Shown: positions 1 through 7,197, counted from the stretch's first letter. The stretch is 11,587 nucleotides of DNA from JBBPYR01 sp038199755 (GCA_038199755.1 JBBPYR010000029.1:1-11587), one strand, 5' to 3'. A program made the numbers and translations. The notes: a model not told the origin generated them from the letters alone.

Positions 1-16
1 AATCAGAGAAACCCAT

Positions 17-122
17 CCGTAGGGGCCAGATTGATCGCGCCCCGTGGCGATTGATCGCCTGTGATTCCGCGAATCTCGCTCAATGAATTGAGCGGAGGGC
101 GCGATCAATCTGGCCCCTACGG
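17..122. repeat. Modular palindromic intergenic repeat (REP/MITE-like)
   Basis: Two perfectly complementary 26-base arms (17-42 and 97-122, starting CCGTAGGGGCCAG) enclose a 54-base centre. The centre contains two further hairpins: GGCGAT/ATCGCC (46-59, 2-base loop) and CGCTCAAT/ATTGAGCG (77-94, 2-base loop). The whole could fold as a three-way junction. The 10-mer GATTGATCGC occurs at 29-38, 49-58 and, inverted, at 101-110. There is no coding potential and no T-run beside the arms, so a plain intrinsic terminator is unlikely. I see no flanking target-site duplication. It resembles a dispersed non-autonomous repeat, but copy number in the genome cannot be judged from here. Confidence 0.75.
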
Positions 123-259
123 AGCCTGTAGTGCGCTTCGCTGCTGCTCACGCGATTACCAGGTTCATTAGTAAAAGTGCATAAGCTGGTCCCTACAGAG
201 GTACGATGATCGGCATTTTGTCGATCTTGCAACATCTCTGAAAAAGGCATGAAAAAGTG
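123..259. other. Non-coding spacer between palindrome and 5S promoter
   Basis: I see no credible gene here; short open frames lack ribosome-binding sites and protein-like composition. A fragment at 185-197 (CTGGTCCCTACAG) resembles, in inverted orientation, the outer end of the palindrome at 17-42 (CCGTAGGGGCCAG). It may be a decayed copy of the same repeat family. Confidence 0.4.
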
Positions 260-288
260 TTGACAAGAGAGAACATTCATGATACTAT
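260..288 (+). promoter_or_regulatory. Sigma-70-type promoter of the 5S rRNA gene
   Basis: A consensus -35 box TTGACA (260-265) lies 17 bases upstream of a -10 box TACTAT (283-288), which is preceded by an extended -10 TG (280-281). Predicted initiation is near 295, giving a leader of roughly 25-30 bases before the mature 5S. The consensus -35, ideal spacing and extended -10 fit a strong stable-RNA promoter and show that this 5S gene need not depend on an upstream 16S-23S operon. Confidence 0.8.
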
Positions 289-321
289 AGGCCATGTCAA
301 GAAACCGCCTGTATGTGCAGG

Positions 322-443
<122 letters not shown>

Positions 444-491
444 CCCGCCCATGACAGACGGTTTTCTGCATTTTGGACTTCACTAGAGGAA

Positions 492-549
492 AGCAGAAAC
501 AAAAAACCAGCCCCTATTCACTGAATAGGGGCTGGTTTTTGTTTCTGCT
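492..549. terminator. Bidirectional intrinsic terminator between 5S and DUF4870 gene
   Basis: Long inverted repeat: the arm 492-519 pairs with 523-549 around a 3-base loop (ACT), with one bulged A. The GC-rich core CCAGCCCCTATTC/GAATAGGGGCTGG is flanked by an A-run (501-506) and a T-run (536-540), so a U-tract follows the stem on either strand. It lies between the convergent 5S gene (+) and the DUF4870 gene (-, stop at 557) and can terminate both. The stem extends beyond the U-tract through GCAGAAAC/GTTTCTGC. Confidence 0.9.
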
Positions 550-556
550 AGCTCTA

Positions 557-1210
557 TTACAATGTTCCCTGGTTAGCATACTTCTCAGCGTAGTCACCAA
601 TGATTGGCAACTTGAAGTACTTGCCCTGGAAACCATTAATCATCAAGACAATCCAACCAACAAACTCAACAATGTTGAGCACCCAATTGATGTTGGCAAT
701 GCCATAGGGGAGGAAACCAATGATGATAGTCAGCACCCATAATCCACCAAAGAAAAGCATCGACTGCATAGCATGGAAACGCACGAAGCGGTTTTGCTTC
801 TCAATAAGGAAGAAGATTAACCCTGTGACGAAACCAAGCACATAGGTCAAGCCTGCTGCCGTATTCTGTGCCAATCCAGTGCTGCTCGTCGCACCCGCTG
901 GTGCGCCATAAGGCTGCTGGTAGGGTTGCTGATAGCCAGGCTGCCCAAATCCGGGTTGCTGGTACTGCTGCTGCTGCTGCGACTGGTCATATCCCGTATA
1001 ACCCGGCTGACCTGGTTGCGGTTGACCATAGCCCGGCTGTCCATACCCTGGCTGACCTGGCTGAGGTTGTGGTTGACCATAACCCTGCCCATACCCTGGC
1101 TGCTGACCACTATAAGGATCAGTTGGGGGCGTGTACCCACCACCATACTGACCTTGCCCAGAATTTGGATACTGGCCTTGTTGGTTTGGGTCCTGTCCCT
1201 GATAACTCAT
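557..1210 (-). CDS. DUF4870/Tic20-like membrane protein with Q/P/G/Y-rich N-terminus
   Basis: A 217-residue protein when started at the ATG at 1210, which follows a purine-rich GAGAGG about 9 bases upstream. The longer frame to 1303 adds 31 residues without protein-like character, so I reject it. Residues 1-105 are low complexity, dominated by Gln, Pro, Gly and Tyr, with repeated GQPGYGQP-type units and a Q5 run near 78-82. Residues 110-217 match the DUF4870/Tic20 fold class: three hydrophobic segments at about 119-136, 150-168 and 175-193, with RFVRFHAMQS (141-150), the conserved RFHAxQS motif of the family, at the end of the first loop. The family is integral to the cytoplasmic membrane; its bacterial function is unknown. 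The Q/P/G/Y head is probably cytosolic or surface-exposed and disordered (inference). The gene stands alone, converging on 5S. I could not identify a strong promoter in 1211-1472. Confidence 0.88.
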   Translation of the reverse strand: MSYQGQDPNQQGQYPNSGQGQYGGGYTPPTDPYSGQQPGYGQGYGQPQPQPGQPGYGQPGYGQPQPGQPGYTGYDQSQQQQQYQQPGFGQPGYQQPYQQPYGAPAGATSSTGLAQNTAAGLTYVLGFVTGLIFFLIEKQNRFVRFHAMQSMLFFGGLWVLTIIIGFLPYGIANINWVLNIVEFVGWIVLMINGFQGKYFKLPIIGDYAEKYANQGTL

Positions 1211-1423
1211 AATAACGTTCCTCTCTTTATATGATGATAAGGCCGCTTTTGTGAAAGACGGAACAGCATGTATATAACACCTACTTATAGTTTCTGCTCG
1301 CATCTTCTTTTTTTAATCACTGGGTAGAGAAATTATCGCCATCCCTTATCTTTTCACATCTCGTACCCTATACTCTTTACGTAGTATACTCCTAAAGGTT
1401 GCGTTTGGGAACTAGCTGAAATA

Positions 1424-1474
1424 AAGAAATAGGTGTTTGTGAAAAGAAACCTTTCCACAAACACTTATTTTCTT
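1424..1474. terminator. Probable terminator after lon
   Basis: The arms GTGTTTGTG (1433-1441) and CACAAACAC (1456-1464) pair perfectly around a 14-base loop. The pairing extends imperfectly into A/T-rich flanks (AAGAAATAG and TTATTTTCTT). Read on the minus strand, it overlaps the lon stop codon (1473-1475) and is followed by a T-rich stretch (CTATTTCTTTATTT). A modest intrinsic terminator for lon is likely; it may also act on the other strand. Confidence 0.6.
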
Positions 1475-4079
1475 ATCTTTTATTTGTATCATCCTGCTTC
1501 GCTCGTGCATGAGGATAGTGGTCGTGCGTTTCCGACTTTGGAGGTGGTAGCCTGTTGAATGCAGAGGTATCATGCTCGTCTGAGTGCTCATCGGCTTGCT
1601 CATCGGCTGCTATCTCTCTTTGCCGCGGTGTTCCGCCACGGGGAGGTGGTGGCGGTATGTGCTCATCTTGCCGTAATGGTCGTAGCTCATGTCCTTGCTG
1701 CTCGCTTTCTTCCCTCTCTTCATCTGGCAAAGGAGCCGCTTCGAGCAGGGCCGCGTCAATGACCTGGTCCATGGTATCCACGGGAATAAAGTGTATCTTT
1801 TGGCGTACCTTGAGAGGAATCTCTAATAAGTCTTTCTGGTTGTCCGCAGGAATAATCAAGGTTGTGATATTCGCCTGCTGAGCTGCCAGCACCTTCTCGC
1901 GTAAACCACCAATGCTCAGTACACTACCAAGCAGCGTAACTTCCCCTGTCATTGCCAGATTCGTGCGGATCGGACGCCTCGTCAAGGCCGAGACAAGGGC
2001 CGTTGCGATTGTAATACCTGCCGAAGGCCCGTCTTTCGGAATCGCTCCCTCCGGTAAATGAATGTGCAAATCGGTATTGTCCACGAACGTGGGGTCAATT
2101 TGAAACTCTTCTGTTCGTGTGCGAATATACGAGAGTGCGGCACGGGCAGACTCGTGCATCACATCCCCTAATTGGCCCGTCACGAGTAGCTCGCCCTTGC
2201 CAACCATAGTCACGACCTCGACTGGTAGCAGGATACCCCCATTTTCAGTGACGGCAAGTCCCATCGCTGAACCAATCTGCGAGCGTTGCACTGGTGGGGC
2301 GTTCGAATAGCGTGGCGTGCCGAGATATTGCTCCACCGAGCTTGCGGTTAAGCGCACCCGCGTATTGGGCTTCTCAACCACACGGCGGGCAACCTTGCGG
2401 CAAATGCTCGCCAACTGCCGCTCTAGATTGCGTACACCCGCCTCACGTGTATACCCTACCACAATCTGATGCATCGTTGTTTGCGGGATTTTTACCTGTT
2501 CTGGTGTCAAGCCGTTTTCCTTGAGCACCTTCGGCAATAAATGCCGCTGCGCAATATTGACCTTTTCTTCAAGCATATAGCCGGGTAGTTCGATAATATC
2601 CATGCGGTCAGCTAATGCGCGCGGAATCTGATACTTCACATTACCAGTGCAGATGAAGAAGACTTCTGATAAGTCAAAAGGAACTTCGAGATAGTGATCG
2701 GTAAATGTATGGTTCTGTTCTGGATCAAGTACCTCTAGCAGGGCTGCCGCAGGGTCACCACGATACTCTGAAGAAAGTTTATCAATTTCGTCGAGCAGAA
2801 ATACCGGATTACGCACGCCCACCGTTTTCATGCTTTGAATAATACGTCCAGGTAACGCCCCCACATAGGTACGACGATGGCCGCGAATTTCCGCTTCGTC
2901 GTGAACGCCGCCCAGAGAAATACGTGCGAATTTCCGCCCCAGGGCGCGGGCAATTGATTGGCCCAGCGAGGTTTTGCCCACTCCGGGCGGGCCAATAAAG
3001 CATAGGATTTGCCCCTGCCCCTCGTTGCCAGTGCCCAGTTGTTGGCGTAGTTGTCGCACCGCCAAAAAATCAATGATGCGCTCTTTAATTGCTTCTAGCC
3101 CATAATGGTCGGCATCAAGAATATGGCGTGTTCGCTCGATATTCAGCACATCTTGTGTGCGCTCGGACCACGGCAGGGCGAGTATCCAGTCAATATAGGA
3201 GCGCACAACCGCTAATTCTGCCGATTGTGTTGGCGTTCGCTCAAGGCGGTCGATTTCTTTCTGCACCTTGAGCATAATCTCTAAGGGAAGTGTTTTTGCG
3301 CGCAGTTTTGTACGCAATTCATCTGCCTCAGATGAGGTTTCCATGCCTAGTTCTTCCTGAATGGCACGCAACTGCTCACGTAGATAATATTCCTTTTGCG
3401 AACGGTCCATCTGTGAACGTACACGTCCGCGAATCGTTGTTTCCAATTCGAGAATCTCGATCTCATTGCCCATCAGCACACATATCTTCTCTAGCCGCTC
3501 CATAGGATCGAACGTTTCTAACAGGTCTTGTTGTTTTTGCACATCATTGACGACGTGGGCCGCTAATGTATCTGACAGGCGAGGCGTGGTTTTGAGATTG
3601 ACGATCAGGTTAATATCTTCCACAGAGAAATGACGATTGAGTTGGGCATATCGTTCAAAAAGGTTCGTCGCGTGACGTACCAGGGCATCAGCTTGTGGCC
3701 CTCGTGTTTGCAACTCTTGTGGCTCACTAATTTTTACATTAATATACGGTTCTGTATCGACAAACTCTTCCAGTTGCACACGACGAATACCACGCACCAC
3801 GATTTGCAGGCTGCCATCTTGTTGGGTGTGCATGGTAGTGACTTCGACAAGTGTGCCTATCGGATAAATGTCGTGCATTTGGGGATCATCAATGTCAGGG
3901 TTACGCTGTGTAGCGGCTACGAGGGTACGTTCTGGGCGCATCATCGCCTCTTCAACCGCGCGAACGGTTTTCTCGCGCGCGACCGCTAGGGCATGACGAT
4001 TATGCGGAAATACAACGATGTTTTTTAACGCCACAAGTGGATAAATATCGGTCAGTTGTTGGCGTTCTTTTTCGTTCAT
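1473..4079 (-). CDS. lon: ATP-dependent Lon protease (LonA type)
   Basis: Cytosolic ATP-dependent serine protease that degrades misfolded and specific regulatory proteins. The protein has 868 residues (E. coli Lon has 784). Order of parts: N-terminal substrate-binding domain about 13-210 (IYPLVALKNIVVFPHNR opening); coiled linker about 220-290; AAA+ module with Walker A GPPGVGKT (363-370), Walker B VFLLDEID (426-433), sensor TGN (478-480) and the arginine-containing ALADRMD (488-494); protease domain about 600-780 with catalytic Ser686 in PKDGPSAG (681-688) and Lys729 in GGLREK (724-729). The absence of a membrane insertion makes it LonA rather than LonB. Residues about 783-868 are an extra tail, acidic then Pro-rich (a P5 run near 809-813) and His-rich, absent from classical Lon. 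The ATG start is preceded by GGAG only 3 bases away and GAGGAG 13 bases away. It is the third protein gene of tig-clpX-lon, about 150 bp after clpX, with two palindromes in between. Confidence 0.97.
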   Translation of the reverse strand: MNEKERQQLTDIYPLVALKNIVVFPHNRHALAVAREKTVRAVEEAMMRPERTLVAATQRNPDIDDPQMHDIYPIGTLVEVTTMHTQQDGSLQIVVRGIRRVQLEEFVDTEPYINVKISEPQELQTRGPQADALVRHATNLFERYAQLNRHFSVEDINLIVNLKTTPRLSDTLAAHVVNDVQKQQDLLETFDPMERLEKICVLMGNEIEILELETTIRGRVRSQMDRSQKEYYLREQLRAIQEELGMETSSEADELRTKLRAKTLPLEIMLKVQKEIDRLERTPTQSAELAVVRSYIDWILALPWSERTQDVLNIERTRHILDADHYGLEAIKERIIDFLAVRQLRQQLGTGNEGQGQILCFIGPPGVGKTSLGQSIARALGRKFARISLGGVHDEAEIRGHRRTYVGALPGRIIQSMKTVGVRNPVFLLDEIDKLSSEYRGDPAAALLEVLDPEQNHTFTDHYLEVPFDLSEVFFICTGNVKYQIPRALADRMDIIELPGYMLEEKVNIAQRHLLPKVLKENGLTPEQVKIPQTTMHQIVVGYTREAGVRNLERQLASICRKVARRVVEKPNTRVRLTASSVEQYLGTPRYSNAPPVQRSQIGSAMGLAVTENGGILLPVEVVTMVGKGELLVTGQLGDVMHESARAALSYIRTRTEEFQIDPTFVDNTDLHIHLPEGAIPKDGPSAGITIATALVSALTRRPIRTNLAMTGEVTLLGSVLSIGGLREKVLAAQQANITTLIIPADNQKDLLEIPLKVRQKIHFIPVDTMDQVIDAALLEAAPLPDEEREESEQQGHELRPLRQDEHIPPPPPRGGTPRQREIAADEQADEHSDEHDTSAFNRLPPPKSETHDHYPHARAKQDDTNKR

Positions 4080-4129
4080 CGGCTCCGCCTATCTCCTCAC
4101 TGTTCTACCACAATAACTACGTACAAGGT

Positions 4130-4199
4130 CTGGATGCCTGAATGTCCACGAGAGGCATCCCTACTCATAAGGATGCCTCTCGTGGACATCCAAATCCAG
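4130..4199. repeat. 19-bp hairpin in the clpX-lon spacer
   Basis: Arms 4142-4160 and 4171-4189 (core TGTCCACGAGAGGCATCC) are perfectly complementary around a 10-base loop. An outer CTGGAT/ATCCAG pair (4130-4135, 4194-4199) closes the structure after an internal loop. A third partial copy, GGATGCCT, lies at 4132-4139. No T-run follows on either strand, so it is not a standard intrinsic terminator. It would be transcribed between clpX and lon and could act as a processing or stability hairpin, or be a mobile repeat. Confidence 0.8.
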
Positions 4200-4218
4200 G
4201 AATATCCCTACCAATGTT

Positions 4219-4245
4219 GATGAGTCTGCTTTAAGCAGACTCATC
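4219..4245 (-). repeat. Palindrome centred on the clpX stop codon
   Basis: On the minus strand GATGAGTCTGCT, then TAA, then AGCAGACTCATC: 12 perfectly complementary bases on each side of the TAA stop, which forms the 3-base loop. The 5' arm encodes the last four ClpX residues (Asp-Glu-Ser-Ala). No U-tract follows. In RNA this would fold a hairpin at the translation stop of clpX. Confidence 0.8.
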
Positions 4246-5514
4246 TTCAGAATAGGCAACAGCTCTGTCATTGCGTGTAACGAGCATTGGTTTGTGATGT
4301 GATGTGATTACCTCACCGTTAATGATGACTTTTTTCACATCAGCACGTGACGGTATCTCGTACATCACGTCTAGCAACACATCTTCTATAATGCTCCGTA
4401 AGCCTCGTGCTCCCGTACGCTGCTTTAATGCACCCTCTGCGGCAGCATCAAGCGCGTCACTCGTGAACACCAACTCCACGCGGTCAAGCTGTAAGAACTT
4501 CTGATACTGCTTGATGATCGCGTTCTTTGGCTCGGTCAGAATGCGAATGAGGGCCGCTTTATCCAGGCTATCGAGTGAGACCGCTACTGGTAAGCGTCCT
4601 ACGAATTCAGGAATCAAGCCATACTTCAACAAATCATCGGGAATAAGCTGCGTCAAGATCGACGCGGTCTCTTCCGCAGTTGGTTCTGCCGGATTGTTGT
4701 TGCGGAAGCCAATCGTTTTGTTGCTTCCCAGGCGTTGCTCAACGATTTTATCCAATCCTTCAAAGGCACCACCACAAATAAAGAGAATATTCGCAGTGTT
4801 GATCTGAATGAAGTCCTGGTGCGGATGCTTACGCCCACCCTGGGGTGGAACGTTCGCCACCGTTCCCTCGATGATCTTTAAGAGGGCTTGCTGTACGCCT
4901 TCGCCGGAGACATCACGTGTAATCGAAGGGTTGTCAGACTTGCGGGCAATCTTGTCGATTTCATCAATATACACAATGCCGCGTTCCGCACGTGCAACAT
5001 CGAAATCAGCGGTTTGGATGAGGCGTAGCAGAATGTTCTCCACATCTTCACCCACATAGCCCGCTTCCGTTAATGCTGTCGCGTCGGCAATGCAGAAGGG
5101 AACATCCAATACCTTCGCCAGCGTCTGCGCAAGTAACGTCTTGCCACAGCCGGTCGGCCCAATCATCAGAATATTGCTCTTGCCTAGCTCAACATCGTCA
5201 ATCTGCATTCCTACTCCAATACGTTTGTAGTGGTTGTAGACCGCGACCGCCAGCGTTTTCTTGGCACGCTCCTGCCCAATCACGTAATGACTGAGTTGCT
5301 CGTAAATCTTCTTGGGTGTCGGCATCTTCCCCGCTGATAAGCGCGGCTTGGCGATGGTTGCCTGCTCCTCTTCGATGATTTCTCGACAGAGATCAATGCA
5401 TTCATCGCAGATATAGACACCACCAGGGCCAGCAATTAAGCGCTGGACTTGATCCTGGCTCTTACCGCAAAATGAGCAACGGTATGTCGTCCTTACGTTT
5501 TTCGAGTTTGCCAC
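4231..5514 (-). CDS. clpX: ATP-dependent Clp protease ATP-binding subunit ClpX
   Basis: Hexameric AAA+ unfoldase that recognises substrates and feeds them into the ClpP peptidase; cytosolic. I start it at the GTG at 5514 (427 residues), because AAAGGTGA (5520-5527) sits 5 bases upstream. The longer frame to a GTG at 5523 (430 residues, opening MTDVAN) has only GAAAG directly abutting it. Residues in the 427-aa numbering: N-terminal zinc-binding domain with Cys13, Cys16, Cys36 and Cys39 (CSFC and CDEC); Walker A GPTGCGKT (119-126); pore loop GYVGED (152-157); Walker B IVYIDEID (180-187); RKH loop (227-229); FVGR with the putative arginine finger at 307; sensor-2 GARGLRS (368-374). Length is normal for the family. 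It lies immediately downstream of tig, consistent with one transcript. clpP is not adjacent and must lie elsewhere. The last four codons and the stop form a perfect palindrome. Confidence 0.97.
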   Translation of the reverse strand: MANSKNVRTTYRCSFCGKSQDQVQRLIAGPGGVYICDECIDLCREIIEEEQATIAKPRLSAGKMPTPKKIYEQLSHYVIGQERAKKTLAVAVYNHYKRIGVGMQIDDVELGKSNILMIGPTGCGKTLLAQTLAKVLDVPFCIADATALTEAGYVGEDVENILLRLIQTADFDVARAERGIVYIDEIDKIARKSDNPSITRDVSGEGVQQALLKIIEGTVANVPPQGGRKHPHQDFIQINTANILFICGGAFEGLDKIVEQRLGSNKTIGFRNNNPAEPTAEETASILTQLIPDDLLKYGLIPEFVGRLPVAVSLDSLDKAALIRILTEPKNAIIKQYQKFLQLDRVELVFTSDALDAAAEGALKQRTGARGLRSIIEDVLLDVMYEIPSRADVKKVIINGEVITSHHKPMLVTRNDRAVAYSEDESA

Positions 5515-5519
5515 GTCTG

Positions 5520-5527
5520 TCACCTTT
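5520..5527 (-). promoter_or_regulatory. Ribosome-binding site that decides the clpX start
   Basis: AAAGGTGA on the minus strand is a good match to the anti-Shine-Dalgarno complement and lies 5 bases before the GTG at 5514. It overlaps the alternative upstream GTG at 5523 and so argues against that start. It is 2 bases downstream of the tig stop codon (5530-5532), favouring translational coupling. Confidence 0.65.
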
Positions 5528-5529
5528 CG

Positions 5530-6963
5530 CTACATCTTTGTTTCTTCGGATGTTGCTTCGCTTTCCAGTGGAGCAACCGACTCCTCGGCCTCTATGACGT
5601 CCTCTTCCGTTGCAAGGACAGCCGCTTCCGCATTCGCGATCACAGCCTCCTCAGATTCTTCGGTCTCGTCAAGAGGCGCATCCTCTGGATCGGGATCGGT
5701 TGTTAGCTCTATCAGACGCGTTACTGCTTTTTCTCGCCGCATGCTAATGGTGAGTGAACGTTTCTGCTCATCGGTGCCTGCTATTGGCTGACCCATTTGT
5801 GAGTAGGCAAACAGCAAGTCATCGATCTCTGCATTTGTCACCTGGATGTCTTCTTGTTGTGCCACATCATCGAGAACGAGCTGACGTTTGAGACGCTGTT
5901 CCGCCTCTGGCTTGATACTTTCAAGATACTCGTTCCGATTCTGCCGCGTCATCACTAAGTATTGATCGAGCGACATGTGTTGCTGCTCTAATAGATGACC
6001 CAGCTGATGGAGCATCTCTTGTGCCTGTTCCTCGATCAAAAGTGGGTGAAGCGTAATCTCTGCTTGGTCGATCACAGCCTTCACAACCTTCTCGCGCAAG
6101 TCATCACGAATCTGGCGTTTCTTGCTTTCAAGAATGTTGTCGCTGACCGATTTACGCAGCTCTTCCAAGGAAGCAAATGCGCCATCGCTGGACTTTTCCG
6201 CGAATGCGTCATCTAATTCAGGAATTTGCTTCTCTTCCACCTTATGCAATGTTACCACATAATCAGCTTGTTTTCCTGCGAGCTTCTCATTGCTATAGTC
6301 GGAAGGAATGGTCGTGCTGAACGATTTTGTCTCGCCCGCCTGCATGCCTACAATCTGTTCATCCATGCCGGTGAACAAGCCAACACGTTCCTTGGTGATT
6401 TCAAAGGGATTGTCCTTGAGGTCAGAAATGCCCTGCTCTTCAGAGGTGAGCTTCAGATCAACCGTCGCACGGTCGCCATAGTCGGCGGCTCGCTCAACTA
6501 CCTGGAAGGTAGCTTGACGACTGCGCAGATTCTCAAGTTCCTTTTCAACCTCTTCCGATGTGACCTCAGCCTCTTCTCGCTCAAAATGTAATGATCGATA
6601 ATCACCAAGGACGGGTGCGGTAATAATAGGAACAGTGACTTGGAAGTGGTACGGTTGGCCCATCTCGAAGATCGGGGCATCAACCTTTGGCTGAGAGATG
6701 GGGGTAAGCTCATGCTCTTTAAGTGCCTCACGATAGGCGTCGGAGATAAGATCGTCGAGACCTTCCTGATAGATGGCCTCTTTTCCGCCGAGCTTACGTT
6801 CCAGTATGGTGCGGGGAGCCTTCCCTGGGCGAAAACCCGGCACACTGACTTGTTTTACGAGTTTGCGATACGCCTTATCTGAGGCTTTTTCTATTTCGTC
6901 CCATGTCACATCGACATCGAGGACCGCCTCACTAGTCGGCTGTTTTTCTATAGAAACTTTCAC
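5530..6963 (-). CDS. tig: Trigger factor, ribosome-associated chaperone / prolyl isomerase
   Basis: The first chaperone to meet nascent chains at the ribosome exit tunnel. The 477-residue protein has an N-terminal ribosome-binding domain (about 1-120) with the signature GFRPGKAP (43-50), which contacts the large subunit. A central FKBP-type prolyl isomerase domain follows (about 160-245, including VGLFTGMDEQIVGMQAGE). The helical C-terminal substrate cradle spans about 250-420. Residues about 423-477 form an acidic Glu/Asp/Ala-rich tail beyond the usual end (E. coli TF has 432), probably disordered. The start is GTG at 6963, supported by GGAGG (6968-6972) 4 bases upstream. It is the first large gene of tig-clpX-lon, ending 6 bases before the longest clpX frame. 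No strong dedicated promoter was found; TATAAC, on the minus strand 31-36 bases upstream of the GTG, is a possible -10 box without a clear -35. Read-through from the upstream tRNA promoter is possible. Confidence 0.97.
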   Translation of the reverse strand: MKVSIEKQPTSEAVLDVDVTWDEIEKASDKAYRKLVKQVSVPGFRPGKAPRTILERKLGGKEAIYQEGLDDLISDAYREALKEHELTPISQPKVDAPIFEMGQPYHFQVTVPIITAPVLGDYRSLHFEREEAEVTSEEVEKELENLRSRQATFQVVERAADYGDRATVDLKLTSEEQGISDLKDNPFEITKERVGLFTGMDEQIVGMQAGETKSFSTTIPSDYSNEKLAGKQADYVVTLHKVEEKQIPELDDAFAEKSSDGAFASLEELRKSVSDNILESKKRQIRDDLREKVVKAVIDQAEITLHPLLIEEQAQEMLHQLGHLLEQQHMSLDQYLVMTRQNRNEYLESIKPEAEQRLKRQLVLDDVAQQEDIQVTNAEIDDLLFAYSQMGQPIAGTDEQKRSLTISMRREKAVTRLIELTTDPDPEDAPLDETEESEEAVIANAEAAVLATEEDVIEAEESVAPLESEATSEETKM

Positions 6964-7009
6964 GTTTCCTCCAAATAGATATAAACATGCTTGTGTTATA
7001 CGTCATTCT

Positions 7010-7108
7010 CTATTGCATCGCTAGTGAGCATTCATACGAAGAATGAGTGTGTTTGAGAACGTCTTTAGCCATCTTCAACTGTTTGCACACTTCTTCCCAC
7101 GTTGCCAT
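7010..7108 (-). CDS. Possible 32-residue micro-protein between tRNA-Gly and tig
   Basis: ATG at 7108 to TAG at 7010-7012. The peptide opens MATWEEVCKQLKMAKDVLKH and then has two Cys in total and a polar, helix-prone composition. GGGAG lies 3 bases upstream (7112-7116), a slightly short spacing. The ATG is 18 bases beyond the 3' end of tRNA-Gly, and the stop is 46 bases before the tig start, on the same strand. I do not recognise the peptide. Its composition looks more protein-like than the shadow frames nearby, but at this length chance is a real alternative, and it could instead be a leader ORF affecting tig expression. Confidence 0.35.
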   Translation of the reverse strand: MATWEEVCKQLKMAKDVLKHTHSSYECSLAMQ

Positions 7109-7125
7109 ACTCTCCCAATGGATGA

Positions 7126-7197
7126 AGCGGGAGACGGGGATCGAACCCGCGACTTTCTCCTTGGCAAGGAGATGCTCTACCACTGAGCCACTCCCGC
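7126..7197 (-). tRNA. tRNA-Gly (anticodon GCC)
   Basis: Read on the minus strand: acceptor GCGGGAG/CTCCCGC (7 bp), D arm GCTC-AGTGGTA-GAGC, anticodon arm TCTCC-TTGCCAA-GGAGA with anticodon GCC, T arm with GGTTCGATCC, and discriminator U (7126). CCA is not encoded (TCA follows). It decodes GGC/GGU. It sits about 23 bases downstream of tRNA-Leu, very likely on the same transcript. Confidence 0.97.

Noticed and set aside
868..1234. Plus-strand frames of 102-114 codons opposite the DUF4870 gene
   Set aside because: Their repetitive composition is the antisense reading of the Q/P/G/Y repeats; no start signals.
1211..1303. N-terminal extension of the DUF4870 protein by 31 residues
   Set aside because: No ribosome-binding site at 1303, whereas the ATG at 1210 has GAGAGG at good spacing, and the extension is not protein-like.
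1379..1396. TATACT near the lon/DUF4870 spacer as a -10 box on the minus strand
   Set aside because: No acceptable -35 box at 16-18 bases upstream and about 180 bases from the start codon; too weak to call.
3630..3989. 119-codon plus-strand frame inside lon
   Set aside because: Antisense to the conserved Lon N-terminal domain; no recognisable protein features.
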